Positions 53,378-61,846 of a stretch of 64,000 bases of DNA are shown piece by piece (within the stretch, counting starts at the first letter, position 1; the number at the start of each line of letters is the position of its first letter). The stretch spans positions 2,170,001 to 2,234,000 of the forward strand of contig NZ_AP014862.1 of the NCBI RefSeq assembly GCF_002355475.1, read 5' to 3'. Made by a program: the position numbers and the translations under genes. The notes below the pieces were generated by a model that did no database searches, was not told the origin of the DNA, and worked only from the letters and a program-made list of their open reading frames with translations. The stretch comes from Pseudomonas furukawaii (GTDB taxonomy: Bacteria; Pseudomonadota; Gammaproteobacteria; Pseudomonadales; Pseudomonadaceae).

Positions 53378-55663
53378 ATGTCGCCGCGCTACCCGCTTTT
53401 CCTCCTGCTTCTGCTCATGCTGCTGGGGCGCACCACGCTGGCGGCGGAGATTTCCTACAGCCGCGACATCCAGCCGATCTTTACCCAGAAGTGCGTGGCC
53501 TGCCATGCCTGCTACGACTCGCCGTGCCAGCTCAACCTGGGCAGTGCCGAGGGCGCGGCGCGGGGCGCGAGCAAGCTGTCGGTCTACGATGGTGGCCGCA
53601 CCCGGGCGCAGGCGCCCAGTCGGCTGTATTTCGATGCCCGGGGCGAGGAAGCCTGGCGGCGCAAGGACTTCCACTCGGTGCTGGACGCCAGCGGGGCCCA
53701 GGCGGCGCTGATGGCGCGGATGCTGGAACTGGGCCGGAGCAATCCGCCCGAACCCAACGCCAAGCTGCCCGCCGACCTGGAACTGGGCATCAGCCGGCAG
53801 AACCAGTGCCCGCGTCCGGGGGAGTTCGATGACTTCGCCAGGAAGCATCCCCGCGCCGGTATGCCCTTTGCCGTCACCGGGCTCAGCGAGCAGGAGCACC
53901 AGACCCTTCAGCGCTGGCTGGCGGAAGGCGCCAGGGTCGAGGAACAGGTCATCCGGCCCAGCGCCGTCGAGCAGCGGCAGGTCGAAGCCTGGGAGCGACT
54001 GCTGAACGCGCCCGGCGCGCGGGAGGCACTGGTGGGGCGCTGGCTGTTCGAGCACCTGTTCCTCGCCCACCTCTATTTCGACGGTGGCGAAGCGGGACGC
54101 TTCTTCCAGCTGGTGCGCTCGCGCACCCCCAGCGGCGAGCCCATCGACCCCATCGCCACCCGGCGGCCCAACGACGATCCGGGCAGCACCTTCTACTACC
54201 GTTTCTGGCCCATCCAGGGCGTGATCGTCCACAAGACCCACATCACCTACCCCCTGAGCGACCGGAAGCTGGCGAGGGTCCGGGAACTCTTCTTCAGCTC
54301 CGACTGGCAGGCCGATGCCGTGCCCGGCTACGGTGCCCAACGCCGCGCCAACCCCTTCGAGACCTTCCAGGCCATCCCGGCCCGGGCGCGTTACCAGTTC
54401 ATGCTGGATAACGCCGAGTATTTCGTGCGCACCTTCATCCGGGGCCCGGTGTGTCGCGGGCAGATCGCCACCGATGTGATCCGGGACAACTTCTGGACCC
54501 TGTTCCAGGATCCGGCCCACGACCTCTACATCACCGATGCGCAGTACCGCGAGCAGGCTACGCCGTTGCTGGCCATGCCCGGCCAGTTCGACGACATCGG
54601 GGATCTGCTGGGGCTCTGGCGCAGCTATCGCAACAAGCGCAACGATTACGAGGCACTGCGCATGCAGGCCTACGCCGACGCGCCGCCGCCGAGCTGGGCT
54701 CATATCTGGGCCGGCAACGACAACGCGCTGCTGTCCATCTTCCGCCAGTTCGACAGCGCTTCGGTCCGCAAGGGCCTGATCGGCGAGGTGCCCCAGACCC
54801 TCTGGTGGATGGACTATCCGCTGTTTGAACGCACCTACTACCAACTGGTGGTCAACTTCGACGTCTTCGGCAATGTCTCGCACCAGGCGCAGACGCGCCT
54901 GTACTTCGACCTGATCCGCAATGGCGCCGAGGTCAACTTTCTTCGCCTGATGCCGCCGGGTGCGCGCAGGGCCCTGCTGGACGACTGGTACCAGAACAGC
55001 GGCAAGGTGAAGATGTGGCTGGATTACCAGCGCATCGACAGTGATACCGCCACTGGGCTGGTGCTGGCGGGCGACGATCCCAAGCGGGATTTCGCCCAGG
55101 CCTTGCTGGCCCGGTATGCCAGTCTCAATGCGCGTCCGGACCCCATCAACCGCTGCGTCGACGGACGCTGCTATCGGAGCGACATAGCACCGGAATGGCA
55201 GCAGGTGGAACAGGTGCTGAGCCGTCTGGCGAGCCGGCCGGCGGCGGGGCTCAAGGTGATCGAGCAGTTGCCCGAGGCCACGCTGCTTCGTGTGGAGTTG
55301 CCCAATGGCCAGCGTGAGGTCTACAGCCTGTTGCGCAATCGCGCCCACAGCAACGTGGCCTTCATGCTGGGCGAGGAGCTGCGCTACCAGCCGGGGCTGG
55401 ACAGCCTGACGCTCTATCCGGGCGTGCTCAGCAGCTATCCCAATTTCATCTTCAACCTGAAGGCGGAGGAGGTGCCGTCCTTCGTGGGCCAGTTGGAGCG
55501 GGTGAGGGACGGCGTCGGCTTCGACAAGGTGGTGGAGCGCTGGGGCATCCGCCGGACCCATCCGCGGTTCTGGACCTACTTCCACGACATGTCGGCCTAC
55601 ATCCGGGAGAAAGAGCCGATAGAGGCGGGCATATTGGACATGAATCGTTATCAGAATTTGTGA
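53378..55663 (+). CDS. cti: Fatty acid cis/trans isomerase (periplasmic heme protein)
   Basis: Converts cis- to trans-unsaturated membrane fatty acids in response to solvents, heat or other membrane stress, a hallmark of Pseudomonas and Vibrio. The 761-aa protein has a signal peptide (MSPRYPLFLLLLLMLLGRTTLA) and the c-type heme motif CVACH (C39, C42, H43). Further family blocks are EISYSRDIQPIFTQKC, RFWPIQGVIVHKTHITYPL and LLDDWYQNSGKVKMWLDYQR. It is transcribed alone, divergent from metH, with the start soon after the metH promoter region. Confidence 0.95.
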   Translation: MSPRYPLFLLLLLMLLGRTTLAAEISYSRDIQPIFTQKCVACHACYDSPCQLNLGSAEGAARGASKLSVYDGGRTRAQAPSRLYFDARGEEAWRRKDFHSVLDASGAQAALMARMLELGRSNPPEPNAKLPADLELGISRQNQCPRPGEFDDFARKHPRAGMPFAVTGLSEQEHQTLQRWLAEGARVEEQVIRPSAVEQRQVEAWERLLNAPGAREALVGRWLFEHLFLAHLYFDGGEAGRFFQLVRSRTPSGEPIDPIATRRPNDDPGSTFYYRFWPIQGVIVHKTHITYPLSDRKLARVRELFFSSDWQADAVPGYGAQRRANPFETFQAIPARARYQFMLDNAEYFVRTFIRGPVCRGQIATDVIRDNFWTLFQDPAHDLYITDAQYREQATPLLAMPGQFDDIGDLLGLWRSYRNKRNDYEALRMQAYADAPPPSWAHIWAGNDNALLSIFRQFDSASVRKGLIGEVPQTLWWMDYPLFERTYYQLVVNFDVFGNVSHQAQTRLYFDLIRNGAEVNFLRLMPPGARRALLDDWYQNSGKVKMWLDYQRIDSDTATGLVLAGDDPKRDFAQALLARYASLNARPDPINRCVDGRCYRSDIAPEWQQVEQVLSRLASRPAAGLKVIEQLPEATLLRVELPNGQREVYSLLRNRAHSNVAFMLGEELRYQPGLDSLTLYPGVLSSYPNFIFNLKAEEVPSFVGQLERVRDGVGFDKVVERWGIRRTHPRFWTYFHDMSAYIREKEPIEAGILDMNRYQNL

Positions 55664-55729
55664 ACCCGGAGTCAGGACATCGCCCGCCCGGCTGTGGGCA
55701 ATGTCCCGTCGAGCTTGTCGCGAATTATT

Positions 55730-55746
55730 CCTACTAATTTGGTAGG
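55730..55746 (+). promoter_or_regulatory. Candidate IscR type 1 binding site upstream of nfuA
   Basis: CCTACTAATTTGGTAGG matches 14 of 17 positions of the core of the IscR type 1 consensus (YYGACTRWWWYAGTCRR) and is itself a CCTAC/GTAGG inverted repeat. It lies just before a plausible promoter (TTTAAC at 55749, TACACT at 55773) and 58 nt before the nfuA ATG. Fe-S cluster assembly genes are typical IscR targets. Confidence 0.6.
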
Positions 55747-55803
55747 GCTTTAACCGTCTCTCTCCTTTGGCGTACACTGCGTCCATGTTTGCGAGGAGTT
55801 GCC

Positions 55804-56388
55804 ATGAGCGCCATCACCATTACCCAAGCTGCCGAGGACTATCTGGCTGATCTGCTGGAGAAGCAGAACACCCCGGGCATCGGCATTCGTATCTTCATCA
55901 CCCAACCGGGTACCCAATACGCCGAGACCTGCATCGCCTACTGCAAGCCGGGTGAGCAGAAGCCCGAGGACAACGCCGTTGCCCTGGCGTCTTTCACCGC
56001 CTGGATCGATGGCGTCAGCGAGCCGTTCCTCGAGGACGCCATCGTCGACTACGCCACCGACCGCATGGGTGGCCAGCTGACCATCAAGGCGCCGAACGCC
56101 AAGGTGCCGATGGTCAACGAGGACAGTCCCCTCAACGAGCGCATCAACTACTACCTGCAGACCGAAGTGAACCCCGGCCTCGCCAGCCACGGTGGCCAGG
56201 TGAGCCTGGTGGATGTGGTGGAAGAGGGCATCGCGGTGCTGCAGTTCGGCGGCGGCTGCCAAGGCTGCGGCATGGTCGACATGACCCTCAAGGACGGCGT
56301 CGAGAAAACCTTGATGGAGCGTATCCCGGAGCTGAAGGGGGTGCGTGACGTCACCGACCACAGCAACCGCGAAAACGCCTATTACTGA
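55804..56388 (+). CDS. nfuA: Fe-S biogenesis carrier protein NfuA
   Basis: Delivers [4Fe-4S] clusters to client proteins, especially under oxidative or iron stress. The 194-aa protein starts at 55804 ([14 protein letters not shown]) with GAGGAG upstream; an in-frame ATG-like start five codons earlier is less likely. The N-terminal degenerate A-type domain (about residues 1-100) retains only C43 and C47. The C-terminal Nfu domain has the cluster motif CQGC (C152, C155) in [16 protein letters not shown] strong terminator follows. Confidence 0.95.
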   Translation: MSAITITQAAEDYLADLLEKQNTPGIGIRIFITQPGTQYAETCIAYCKPGEQKPEDNAVALASFTAWIDGVSEPFLEDAIVDYATDRMGGQLTIKAPNAKVPMVNEDSPLNERINYYLQTEVNPGLASHGGQVSLVDVVEEGIAVLQFGGGCQGCGMVDMTLKDGVEKTLMERIPELKGVRDVTDHSNRENAYY

Positions 56389-56407
56389 GGCGTTGACGAG
56401 GTGATCG

Positions 56408-56431
56408 AGGCGACCTTCGGGTCGCCTTTTT
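56408..56431 (+). terminator. Terminator of nfuA
   Basis: AGGCGACC, TTCG loop, GGTCGCCT followed by TTTTC. An 8-bp stem with a UUCG tetraloop, 20 nt after the stop. Confidence 0.88.
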
Positions 56432-56475
56432 CGTGGGCGTGTCACCCAGGCTTCGTGTGAGCGAGCCCAGCGTTT

Positions 56476-56992
56476 TCAGGACTCCACCAGGGTGCGCCGC
56501 ACGGGTCTCTGCATCAGCGCCGCGAATGCCAACAGCGGCAGCATGCCGATCTTCACGGCATTCCAGCCGATCCCGCTGATCAGCACACTCGAGGCGAAGG
56601 AGGCACAAGCCGCCACCAGGCTGTTGCCAGTTCCATCAACCCCTGGGCCTGCCCTCGCTCCTCCGGGGCGTGGCCCTCCCCGAGCAGCGTGGTGCCCGCG
56701 ACCAGCATCAGGTTCCAGCCAACGCCCAGCAGGAAGGAGCTGGCCAGGAAAGTCATAGTGCTCATTCCGAGCAGGGCGATCGAGGCGCTGCCGAGCAAGA
56801 GCGCGCCACCGAGCACGGCGACCCGACGGCTCCCAAGGCGGTCCACCAGCGGTCCGGCGATGAAGGCCGGGAGGAATATGCCCACCATGTGCCAGCGGAT
56901 CACCTCTGCGCTGGCCTCCAGAGGGACGCCGCAGAAATTCATGGCCAGAGCGCCTGGCCGGCGAAGATCAGGCGAATGGTGGAGTTCGTCCT
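56476..56992 (-). pseudogene. MFS transporter pseudogene with internal deletion and frameshift
   Basis: On the minus strand the N-terminal fragment TNSTIRLIFAGQAL (to about 56950) looks like the first helix of an MFS permease. It jumps straight to a mid-protein segment AMNFCGVPLEASAEVIRWHM, then FLPAFIAGPLVDRLGSRR, so several helices are missing. Further on, near 56636-56645, the frame is lost (GLMEL followed in another frame by GNSLVAACASFASS), and a normal-looking C-terminus ending at 56476 (MQRPVRRTLVES) continues in the second frame. No intact permease can be made. It lies downstream of DUF1272 on the same strand. Confidence 0.75.
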
Positions 56993-57004
56993 TGATGGCG
57001 AAGG

Positions 57005-57247
57005 TCAGGCAGGGCAGTCGCCGGGTTTGTGGATGCGCTGGCTCGAAGCCGGAAATCGCTGCAGCTTGCTGGCGGGTCGAATGGGGCGACGCACCAGTTC
57101 ACCGCCGCAGTTGGGGCAGGCTCCGGCCAGGCGCTGTTCGACACAGTCGCGGCAGAAAGTGCACTCGAAGGAGCAGATCCGCGCCTGGTCGGAATCCGCT
57201 GGCAGGTCGCGGTCGCAGCACTCGCAGTTGGGGCGTAGTTCCAGCAT
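57005..57247 (-). CDS. DUF1272 family cysteine-rich protein
   Basis: An 80-aa DUF1272 protein with a start at 57247 (MLELRPNCECCDRDLPADSD). Its cysteines come in zinc-finger-like pairs: NCECC, ICSFECTFCRDC and CPNCGG. The family is thought to bind zinc; its function is unknown. It starts five bases after the end of the GlxA-type regulator gene, so the two are probably co-transcribed. The C-terminal tail beyond RRPIRP is poorly conserved. Confidence 0.88.
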   Translation of the reverse strand: MLELRPNCECCDRDLPADSDQARICSFECTFCRDCVEQRLAGACPNCGGELVRRPIRPASKLQRFPASSQRIHKPGDCPA

Positions 57248-57251
57248 GGTG

Positions 57252-58265
57252 TCATCCTCGTTCCCGGGGTGAGCGTCCGAAGCGCTCCGCATACTCCTGC
57301 GGGCTGACGGACAGGTGCTTATGAAAGGTGCGACGCAGGTTTTCCGGGTGACCGAACCCCGTCAGTCGGGCCACGGTGGCAATGGAGGCCTGGGCGTCCA
57401 GCAGCAGGCCTCGCGCGGCCTCCAGGCGCACGCGCTCCACGTACTTGCCGGGCGTCAGGCCCAGCTCGTCAGCGAATGCCCGTGACAGCGAACGGGGCGA
57501 CATGTGGGCCTGGGCAGCGAGGCGATCAAGGGAAAGATCGTCGCCGAGGTGGGCGGGTATCCAGTCCAGCAGAGCGGCCAGCCGCGGTGTGCGCACCGGG
57601 TCGGTGTGCAGCAGCGGGCTGAACTGCGCCTGCCCTCCGGGGCGACGCAGATAGAGCACCAGCCGCCTGGCCACCGCCAGTGCGGTGGGGCGCCCGAGGT
57701 CGGCTTCCACCAGGGCCAGCGCGAGGTCGATTCCGGCGGTGACGCCTGCCGAGGTGAATACATGAGCGTCGCCATCGCATCCATCGGGGGCGAAGGTGTG
57801 CAGGCGGTCGCCCTGGACTTCGATATCGGCGTGTTGGCAGAGCGCATCCACGTCCGCCCAGTGGGTGGTCGCAAGACGGCCTTGCAGCAATCCTGCGGCA
57901 GCCAGCACCAGGGCGCCCGAGCAGATCGAACCGAGGCGTCGCACTTTGGTTTCCGCCAGACGCAGCCAGTCCAGCAGTGCCTGGTCCCGGCGCTGGACAT
58001 CGACGCCCTGGCCGCCCGCGATCAGCAGGGTGTCCAGGTCGCCAGGATCAACCTCCCGCCAGGCGCGTTCGGCCACCAGCGAAAAACCTGCTGAGGTTTT
58101 CACGGGGCCGACGTCGGGGCCCAGCAACTGAAGTGCATAGCTGGCCGGCAATCCCTGACGCTGGCGCTCGACATTGGCTGAAGCGAACACCTGCAAGGGG
58201 CCGGTCACATCCAGGCTCATCACATCGGGAAAGGCGAGGCAGGCGATGGTGCGAATCGGGTCCAT
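57252..58265 (-). CDS. GlxA family transcriptional regulator (DJ-1/PfpI plus AraC HTH)
   Basis: A 337-aa regulator. The start at 58265 (MDPIRTIACLAFPDVMSLDV) opens the N-terminal DJ-1/PfpI-like domain, with GDLDTLLIAGGQG and the nucleophile-elbow cysteine in LGSICSGALVLAAAGLL. The C-terminal AraC HTH pair follows (LSLDRLAAQAHMSPRSLSRA and ASIATVARLTGFGHPENLRR). The 59 in-frame upstream residues are not family-like. Related regulators control carnitine, betaine or amino-acid-derived catabolism, but the target is unknown. The likely targets are the downstream DUF1272 gene and the decayed MFS gene. Confidence 0.9.
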   Translation of the reverse strand: MDPIRTIACLAFPDVMSLDVTGPLQVFASANVERQRQGLPASYALQLLGPDVGPVKTSAGFSLVAERAWREVDPGDLDTLLIAGGQGVDVQRRDQALLDWLRLAETKVRRLGSICSGALVLAAAGLLQGRLATTHWADVDALCQHADIEVQGDRLHTFAPDGCDGDAHVFTSAGVTAGIDLALALVEADLGRPTALAVARRLVLYLRRPGGQAQFSPLLHTDPVRTPRLAALLDWIPAHLGDDLSLDRLAAQAHMSPRSLSRAFADELGLTPGKYVERVRLEAARGLLLDAQASIATVARLTGFGHPENLRRTFHKHLSVSPQEYAERFGRSPRERG

Positions 58266-58407
58266 GACGGTCTCGGCGCGGGCGATGGCGTCAGTGTGGA
58301 GTGGATCGAGTATGGCAACAATGACAATAACCCCACAGATCTGGCCACGCATGCGCAAATGGCGGGGGGAGGTTATCGAGGGGGGAGGGCGGAGGAAAAC
58401 TTGCCAA

Positions 58408-58429
58408 GGCGAGCAGGGGCCTGCTCGCC
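58408..58429 (-). terminator. Hairpin after the 89-aa gene
   Basis: GGCGAGCAGG / CCTGCTCGCC, a 10-bp perfect stem with a GG loop. It lies 30 nt past the minus-strand stop at 58459. The T-tract is weak (TTGGCAAGTTTT). Confidence 0.55.
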
Positions 58430-58458
58430 TCGCATTGGGCACAGAGGCTGGAGGGGTA

Positions 58459-58728
58459 TTACTCCGGCATGGACCAGGGTTCGAGGCTGTAGCCCTTGCG
58501 GCTCAGTTCCTCACGGGACTGGATGAGGATGTCAGCCAGTTGCGCGGGGTCGGAATAGGTGCTGCTCGGAATCTGCGAGCGGCCCAGCAGGCGGGTGCTG
58601 GTGCGGTCGATGACGCTGATGCTCAGTTCGCCAGTGCCATCCTGGGGAGCCCAGGCGACGCATTGGAAAGGTTTGAAGGCGCGACCGGCGATGATCAGTG
58701 CTTCGTTGAAACGCAGCGGAGTGTTCAT
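58459..58728 (-). CDS. Conserved hypothetical protein (89 aa)
   Basis: An 89-aa soluble protein with no recognised domain. I chose the ATG at 58728 (MNTPLRFNEALIIAGRAFKP); an in-frame ATG six codons earlier is possible, and neither has a strong Shine-Dalgarno. The composition is compact, with alternating beta-like stretches (ELSISVIDRT, IPSSTYSDP) and a helical C-terminus (QLADILIQSREELSRKGY). It is flanked by the GlxA-type regulator gene and a lipoprotein gene. No function can be proposed. Confidence 0.7.
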   Translation of the reverse strand: MNTPLRFNEALIIAGRAFKPFQCVAWAPQDGTGELSISVIDRTSTRLLGRSQIPSSTYSDPAQLADILIQSREELSRKGYSLEPWSMPE

Positions 58729-59030
58729 GGGTGAGGGTCTCTCCATATTGTGCCCAATGAAGGCGACGGATTTGGCACCAGGCCTCTGTTACACCGTCGT
58801 GAATGTGGATGGCGGAAGATGACCAGGAAGTCACAGGGCGTCGTGAAGAAATAAGTTTTTGTCGCTGAAATGAACGGCCAGCGGAGTCCTGTACGCCGGA
58901 TCCTGCGCTTTTGCGTGCGCCAGGGCGTGTAATGGGTCGTCAGGTGGGTGTCAGATTCTGTCGCTGGTATACCCGGGAGGTGGCTGTCAGTAATATCGAT
59001 CGCCATTTCCCGTCATGAGCGAGTGATCCC

Positions 59031-59699
59031 GTGTCCGCCCTGAACCGCATGCGCCGCCCCGTCCTTGCTGCTTGTTGTGCCTTGTTGCTCGCGGGGTGTG
59101 CCGGAGAGCCGCTGTCACCGACCCTGCGCGCGATGCCGCAACGCGTGGAACTGAGCGGTGTGCCTTTCTTCGCGCAGAATGCCTACCAGGGCGCGCCTGC
59201 CGCCTTGGCCGCCTTGCTGAACCAGCAGGGCGACGAAGTTTCGCCGGGGATGATCGAGAAGGCGCTGAAGCTGCCGCAGCAGGAAACCGCCCTGCGCGAA
59301 GGACTGGTGACCACCGCGCGTCAGCATGGGTTACTGGTCTATCCATTGGAGGCGCGCCTGGAGGACCTGCTGGAGCAGGTGGTGGCTGGTAACCCGGTGT
59401 TGCTCTACCTGGAGGACAGTTTCAACCTGGGCGATGCGGGGCGCTATGCGCTGCTGGTCGGCTACGAGCGTGATAATCGCCAGGTGCTTCTGCGGCTTGG
59501 GCACGAACGTCGCGCCTTGGTCAGCTTTTCATCCTTCGAGTCGCGCTGGCAGGCGGCTGGAGGCTGGGCGGTTCTGGTCCTGGCGCCGAACCAGCTGCCC
59601 GCATCGGTGGATCGGGCGCGCTGGCTGAAAGCGGCCGATGAACTGGCGGAGGCGGGGCAGGACAATGCCGCGAAGATGGCGCGTTTGCAGGTGGAGTGA
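59031..59699 (+). CDS. C39-like peptidase-fold lipoprotein lacking catalytic residues
   Basis: A 222-aa lipoprotein (lipobox LLAGC, Cys23) with a GTG start at 59031; an in-frame ATG at 59049 is the alternative. Residues about 40-200 have the C39-like (bacteriocin-processing peptidase) layout. The catalytic motif normally read as QCGPAAL is QGAPAAL here (Gly54 in place of Cys), and the histidine expected before the ALLVGY strand is Arg138. It is thus probably non-peptidase, perhaps a binding or scaffold protein at the outer membrane. No ABC exporter or bacteriocin gene is adjacent. Confidence 0.75.
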   Translation: MSALNRMRRPVLAACCALLLAGCAGEPLSPTLRAMPQRVELSGVPFFAQNAYQGAPAALAALLNQQGDEVSPGMIEKALKLPQQETALREGLVTTARQHGLLVYPLEARLEDLLEQVVAGNPVLLYLEDSFNLGDAGRYALLVGYERDNRQVLLRLGHERRALVSFSSFESRWQAAGGWAVLVLAPNQLPASVDRARWLKAADELAEAGQDNAAKMARLQVE

Positions 59700-59756
59700 A
59701 TCTGCCGCGCCTGGAGCTACCGCTCCCGGCGACCAGGGCTGCTTCGTTCAAATGAA

Positions 59757-59778
59757 AACGGCGCCCGAGGGCGCCGTT
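59757..59778. terminator. Bidirectional terminator between the C39-like and oxidase genes
   Basis: AACGGCGCCC, GA, GGGCGCCGTT (10-bp perfect stem). On the minus strand the following sequence is TTTCATTTG, ending the oxidase transcript. Confidence 0.85.
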
Positions 59779-59794
59779 ATTCATGCCTGGACGA

Positions 59795-61078
59795 TTACAC
59801 GCCCAACTTGTCGCGCATGGTGTAGTACCAGGCGCCCATCGCGGTGAAGGGCACGCGGAACAGGCGACCACCCGGGAAGGGGTAGTGCGGCAGGCTGGCG
59901 AAGGCGTCGAAGCGTTCGGCCTGGCCGCGAAGCGTCTCGGCGATCACCTTGCCGGCGATGTGGGTGTAGGTCACGCCGTGGCCACTGCAACCCTGGGAAT
60001 AGTAGATGTTGTCGCCGATCCGACCGACCTGGGGCAGGCGGGACAGGGTCAACAGGAAGTTCCCGGTCCAGGCGAAGTCGATCTTCACGTTCTTCAGTTG
60101 CGGGAAGGTCGCCAGCATCTTCGGACGGATGATCGCCTCGATGTTCGCCGGGTCGCGGGCGCCGTAGACCACGCCGCCTCCATAGATCAGTCGGCGGTCG
60201 CCGGAGAGGCGGTAGTAGTCCAGCAGGTAGTTGCAGTCCTCCACGCAGTAGTCCTGGGGCAGCAGGCTGCGGGCGAGGTCTTCCGGCAATGGTTCGGTGG
60301 TGATCACCTGGGTGCCGCAGGGCATGGACTTGCTGGCCAGCTCCGGTACCAGGTTGCCCAGGTAGGCGTTACCGGCGACCACGACGAACTTGGCCTTCAC
60401 ACGGCCTTTCGGGGTGTGAACCACCGGGTTGGCACCGCGCTCGATGCGAGTGGCCGGGCTCTGTTCGTGAATCACGCCGCCCAGGGACTCGATGGCTGCG
60501 GCTTCGCCCAGGGCCAGGTTCAGCGGATGGATGTGACCACCGCTCATGTCCAGCATGCCGCCGATGTAGTTATCGGTGGCCGCGACCTCGCGAATGCGCT
60601 TGGCGTCCAGGATTTCCAGTTGTTTGTGGCCGAAACGTTCCCAGAGCTTCTTCTGCGCTTCCAGGTGACCCATCTGCTTCTTGGTGAAGGCCGCGAACAC
60701 GCCGCCGTCCTTCAGGTCGCACTGAATGTTGTACTTCTGAATACGGTCTCGAATGATGCGACCGCCCTCGAATGCCATATCTGCCATCAGCTGGGCATTC
60801 TTGGCACTGGTGCTGCGTTCGATCGCATCGATGTCGCGGCTGTAGCTGTTGACGATCTGGCCGCCATTGCGACCGGAAGCGCCAAAGCCTACTTTCGCGG
60901 CTTCGAGGATGGTCACCTTGAAGCCGTGCTCCAGCAGGAACAGGCCAGTGGAGAGGCCGGTGTATCCAGCACCGATGATGCAGACATCGGTTTCCACCTC
61001 ACCCTGCAGCTCAGGGCGCAGCGGGACCGGGTTGGCCGAGAATGCGTAATAGGACTGGGGGTAGGGAGTGTGCGTCAT
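59795..61078 (-). CDS. FAD-dependent amine oxidase, PuuB/PauB-like (gamma-glutamylpolyamine oxidase type)
   Basis: A 427-aa DAO-family flavoprotein. The FAD-binding motif is CIIGAGYTGLSTGLFLLEHG (G36, G38, G41). The segments GASGRNGGQIVNSYSRD, FAWTGNFLLTLSRLPQVGRI and YSQGCSGHGVTYTHIAGKVI are typical of gamma-glutamylputrescine oxidases and related proline/sarcosine-type oxidases, so a role in polyamine or amine catabolism is likely but the substrate is inferred. No glutamine-synthetase-like partner is adjacent. It is transcribed alone, with its promoter region shared with tRNA-Val on the other strand. Confidence 0.85.
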   Translation of the reverse strand: MTHTPYPQSYYAFSANPVPLRPELQGEVETDVCIIGAGYTGLSTGLFLLEHGFKVTILEAAKVGFGASGRNGGQIVNSYSRDIDAIERSTSAKNAQLMADMAFEGGRIIRDRIQKYNIQCDLKDGGVFAAFTKKQMGHLEAQKKLWERFGHKQLEILDAKRIREVAATDNYIGGMLDMSGGHIHPLNLALGEAAAIESLGGVIHEQSPATRIERGANPVVHTPKGRVKAKFVVVAGNAYLGNLVPELASKSMPCGTQVITTEPLPEDLARSLLPQDYCVEDCNYLLDYYRLSGDRRLIYGGGVVYGARDPANIEAIIRPKMLATFPQLKNVKIDFAWTGNFLLTLSRLPQVGRIGDNIYYSQGCSGHGVTYTHIAGKVIAETLRGQAERFDAFASLPHYPFPGGRLFRVPFTAMGAWYYTMRDKLGV

Positions 61079-61221
61079 AATGGAATCTCTGTTTTTTATT
61101 TTTTACAGATAGGGCGATGCTACCTCAGTTGATTTCGGCCCGCCAGCCTCTGTGCAAAATATTCAACGTCAGGCTGAACACCAAAAAATCCACTTTTTCA
61201 GTGAGTTAGCGAAAAAAGCTG

Positions 61222-61249
61222 TTGACAGCAAAAAGATAGTCCGTAAAAT
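61222..61249 (+). promoter_or_regulatory. Promoter of tRNA-Val
   Basis: TTGACA (61222-61227), a 16-nt spacer and TAAAAT (61244-61249), then a GC-rich discriminator (GCGCACCC), 13 nt before the tRNA. Confidence 0.8.
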
Positions 61250-61262
61250 GCGCACCCATCGA

Positions 61263-61339
61263 AGGCACATAGCTCAGTTGGTTAGAGCACCACCTTGACA
61301 TGGTGGGGGTCGTTGGTTCGAGTCCAATTGTGCCTACCA
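61263..61339 (+). tRNA. tRNA-Val (anticodon GAC)
   Basis: A 77-nt cloverleaf. Acceptor AGGCACA pairs with TGTGCCT, the anticodon stem CCACC/GGTGG encloses the loop TTGACAT (GAC), the T-arm is GTTGG-TTCGAGT-CCAAT, and CCA is encoded at 61337-61339. It reads GUC/GUU codons. Confidence 0.96.
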
Positions 61340-61348
61340 AATCGAATC

Positions 61349-61380
61349 AAAAGGGGCAATCCGAAAGGATTGCCCCTTTT
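61349..61380 (+). terminator. Terminator of tRNA-Val
   Basis: AAAAGGGGCAATCC, GAAA loop, GGATTGCCCCTTTT. A 14-bp perfect stem with a GNRA tetraloop, 9 nt after the tRNA. Confidence 0.9.
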
Positions 61381-61495
61381 GGTTTTTGGGGTTGGAGTCC
61401 GTGGTGCTGGCAGAGTGTGCCTTCGTGGGGTGTCCGTAAAGTTCGGTGCTGTCTGGGGTCTCGTCTCCGGGGGGGCGTCCCTTCCTCCCTCTTGC

Positions 61496-61846
61496 TCACT
61501 CTTCTTCTGGGCAAACCATCAGTTCGACATCGGATCGTGCGAGTTCCGGGCCGACTCCGGCGTTGAGGATGTAGATGGATTTGATCCCTTCTTTTTCCGC
61601 GATGAATCCGCTGCAGCTGTAGCCACAACTTATTTCCGCCTTGAAGCACACATCTTTCGATGCAAGTCTGAACTGGTCGGTTGGCCAGTTCAGGCAGTCA
61701 TGGTTGCCGGTAATGGGGCAGGTGATGGGTTCTATGTCGCCTGAGGCGACGATGGTAGAGCCTTCTAGCTCTTCCAGGTCCGATGCGGCGAATGCCGTCA
61801 GCGGGGTGCTGATCAGTACTGCGAGCAGCCAGTTACGAAATGGCAT
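61496..61846 (-). CDS. Secreted six-cysteine protein of unknown function
   Basis: A 116-aa protein with a clear signal peptide (MPFRNWLLAVLISTPLTAFA, cleavage after Ala20). The predicted mature part of 96 residues has six cysteines (C43, C51, C67, C74, C78, C112), enough for three disulfides, and is acidic (ends CPEEE). I recognise no family. No neighbouring gene suggests a function; it starts about 170 nt from the divergent DUF1652-like gene. Several overlapping frames on the other strand are not convincing. Confidence 0.65.
   Translation of the reverse strand: MPFRNWLLAVLISTPLTAFAASDLEELEGSTIVASGDIEPITCPITGNHDCLNWPTDQFRLASKDVCFKAEISCGYSCSGFIAEKEGIKSIYILNAGVGPELARSDVELMVCPEEE

Noticed and set aside
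53297..55786. An 829-codon open frame on the minus strand opposite cti
   Set aside because: Antisense shadow of cti; low-complexity composition and no recognisable motif.
61295..61744. Plus-strand open frames beginning inside tRNA-Val
   Set aside because: They start within the tRNA and its terminator, lack a ribosome binding site, and overlap the secreted-protein gene on the other strand.
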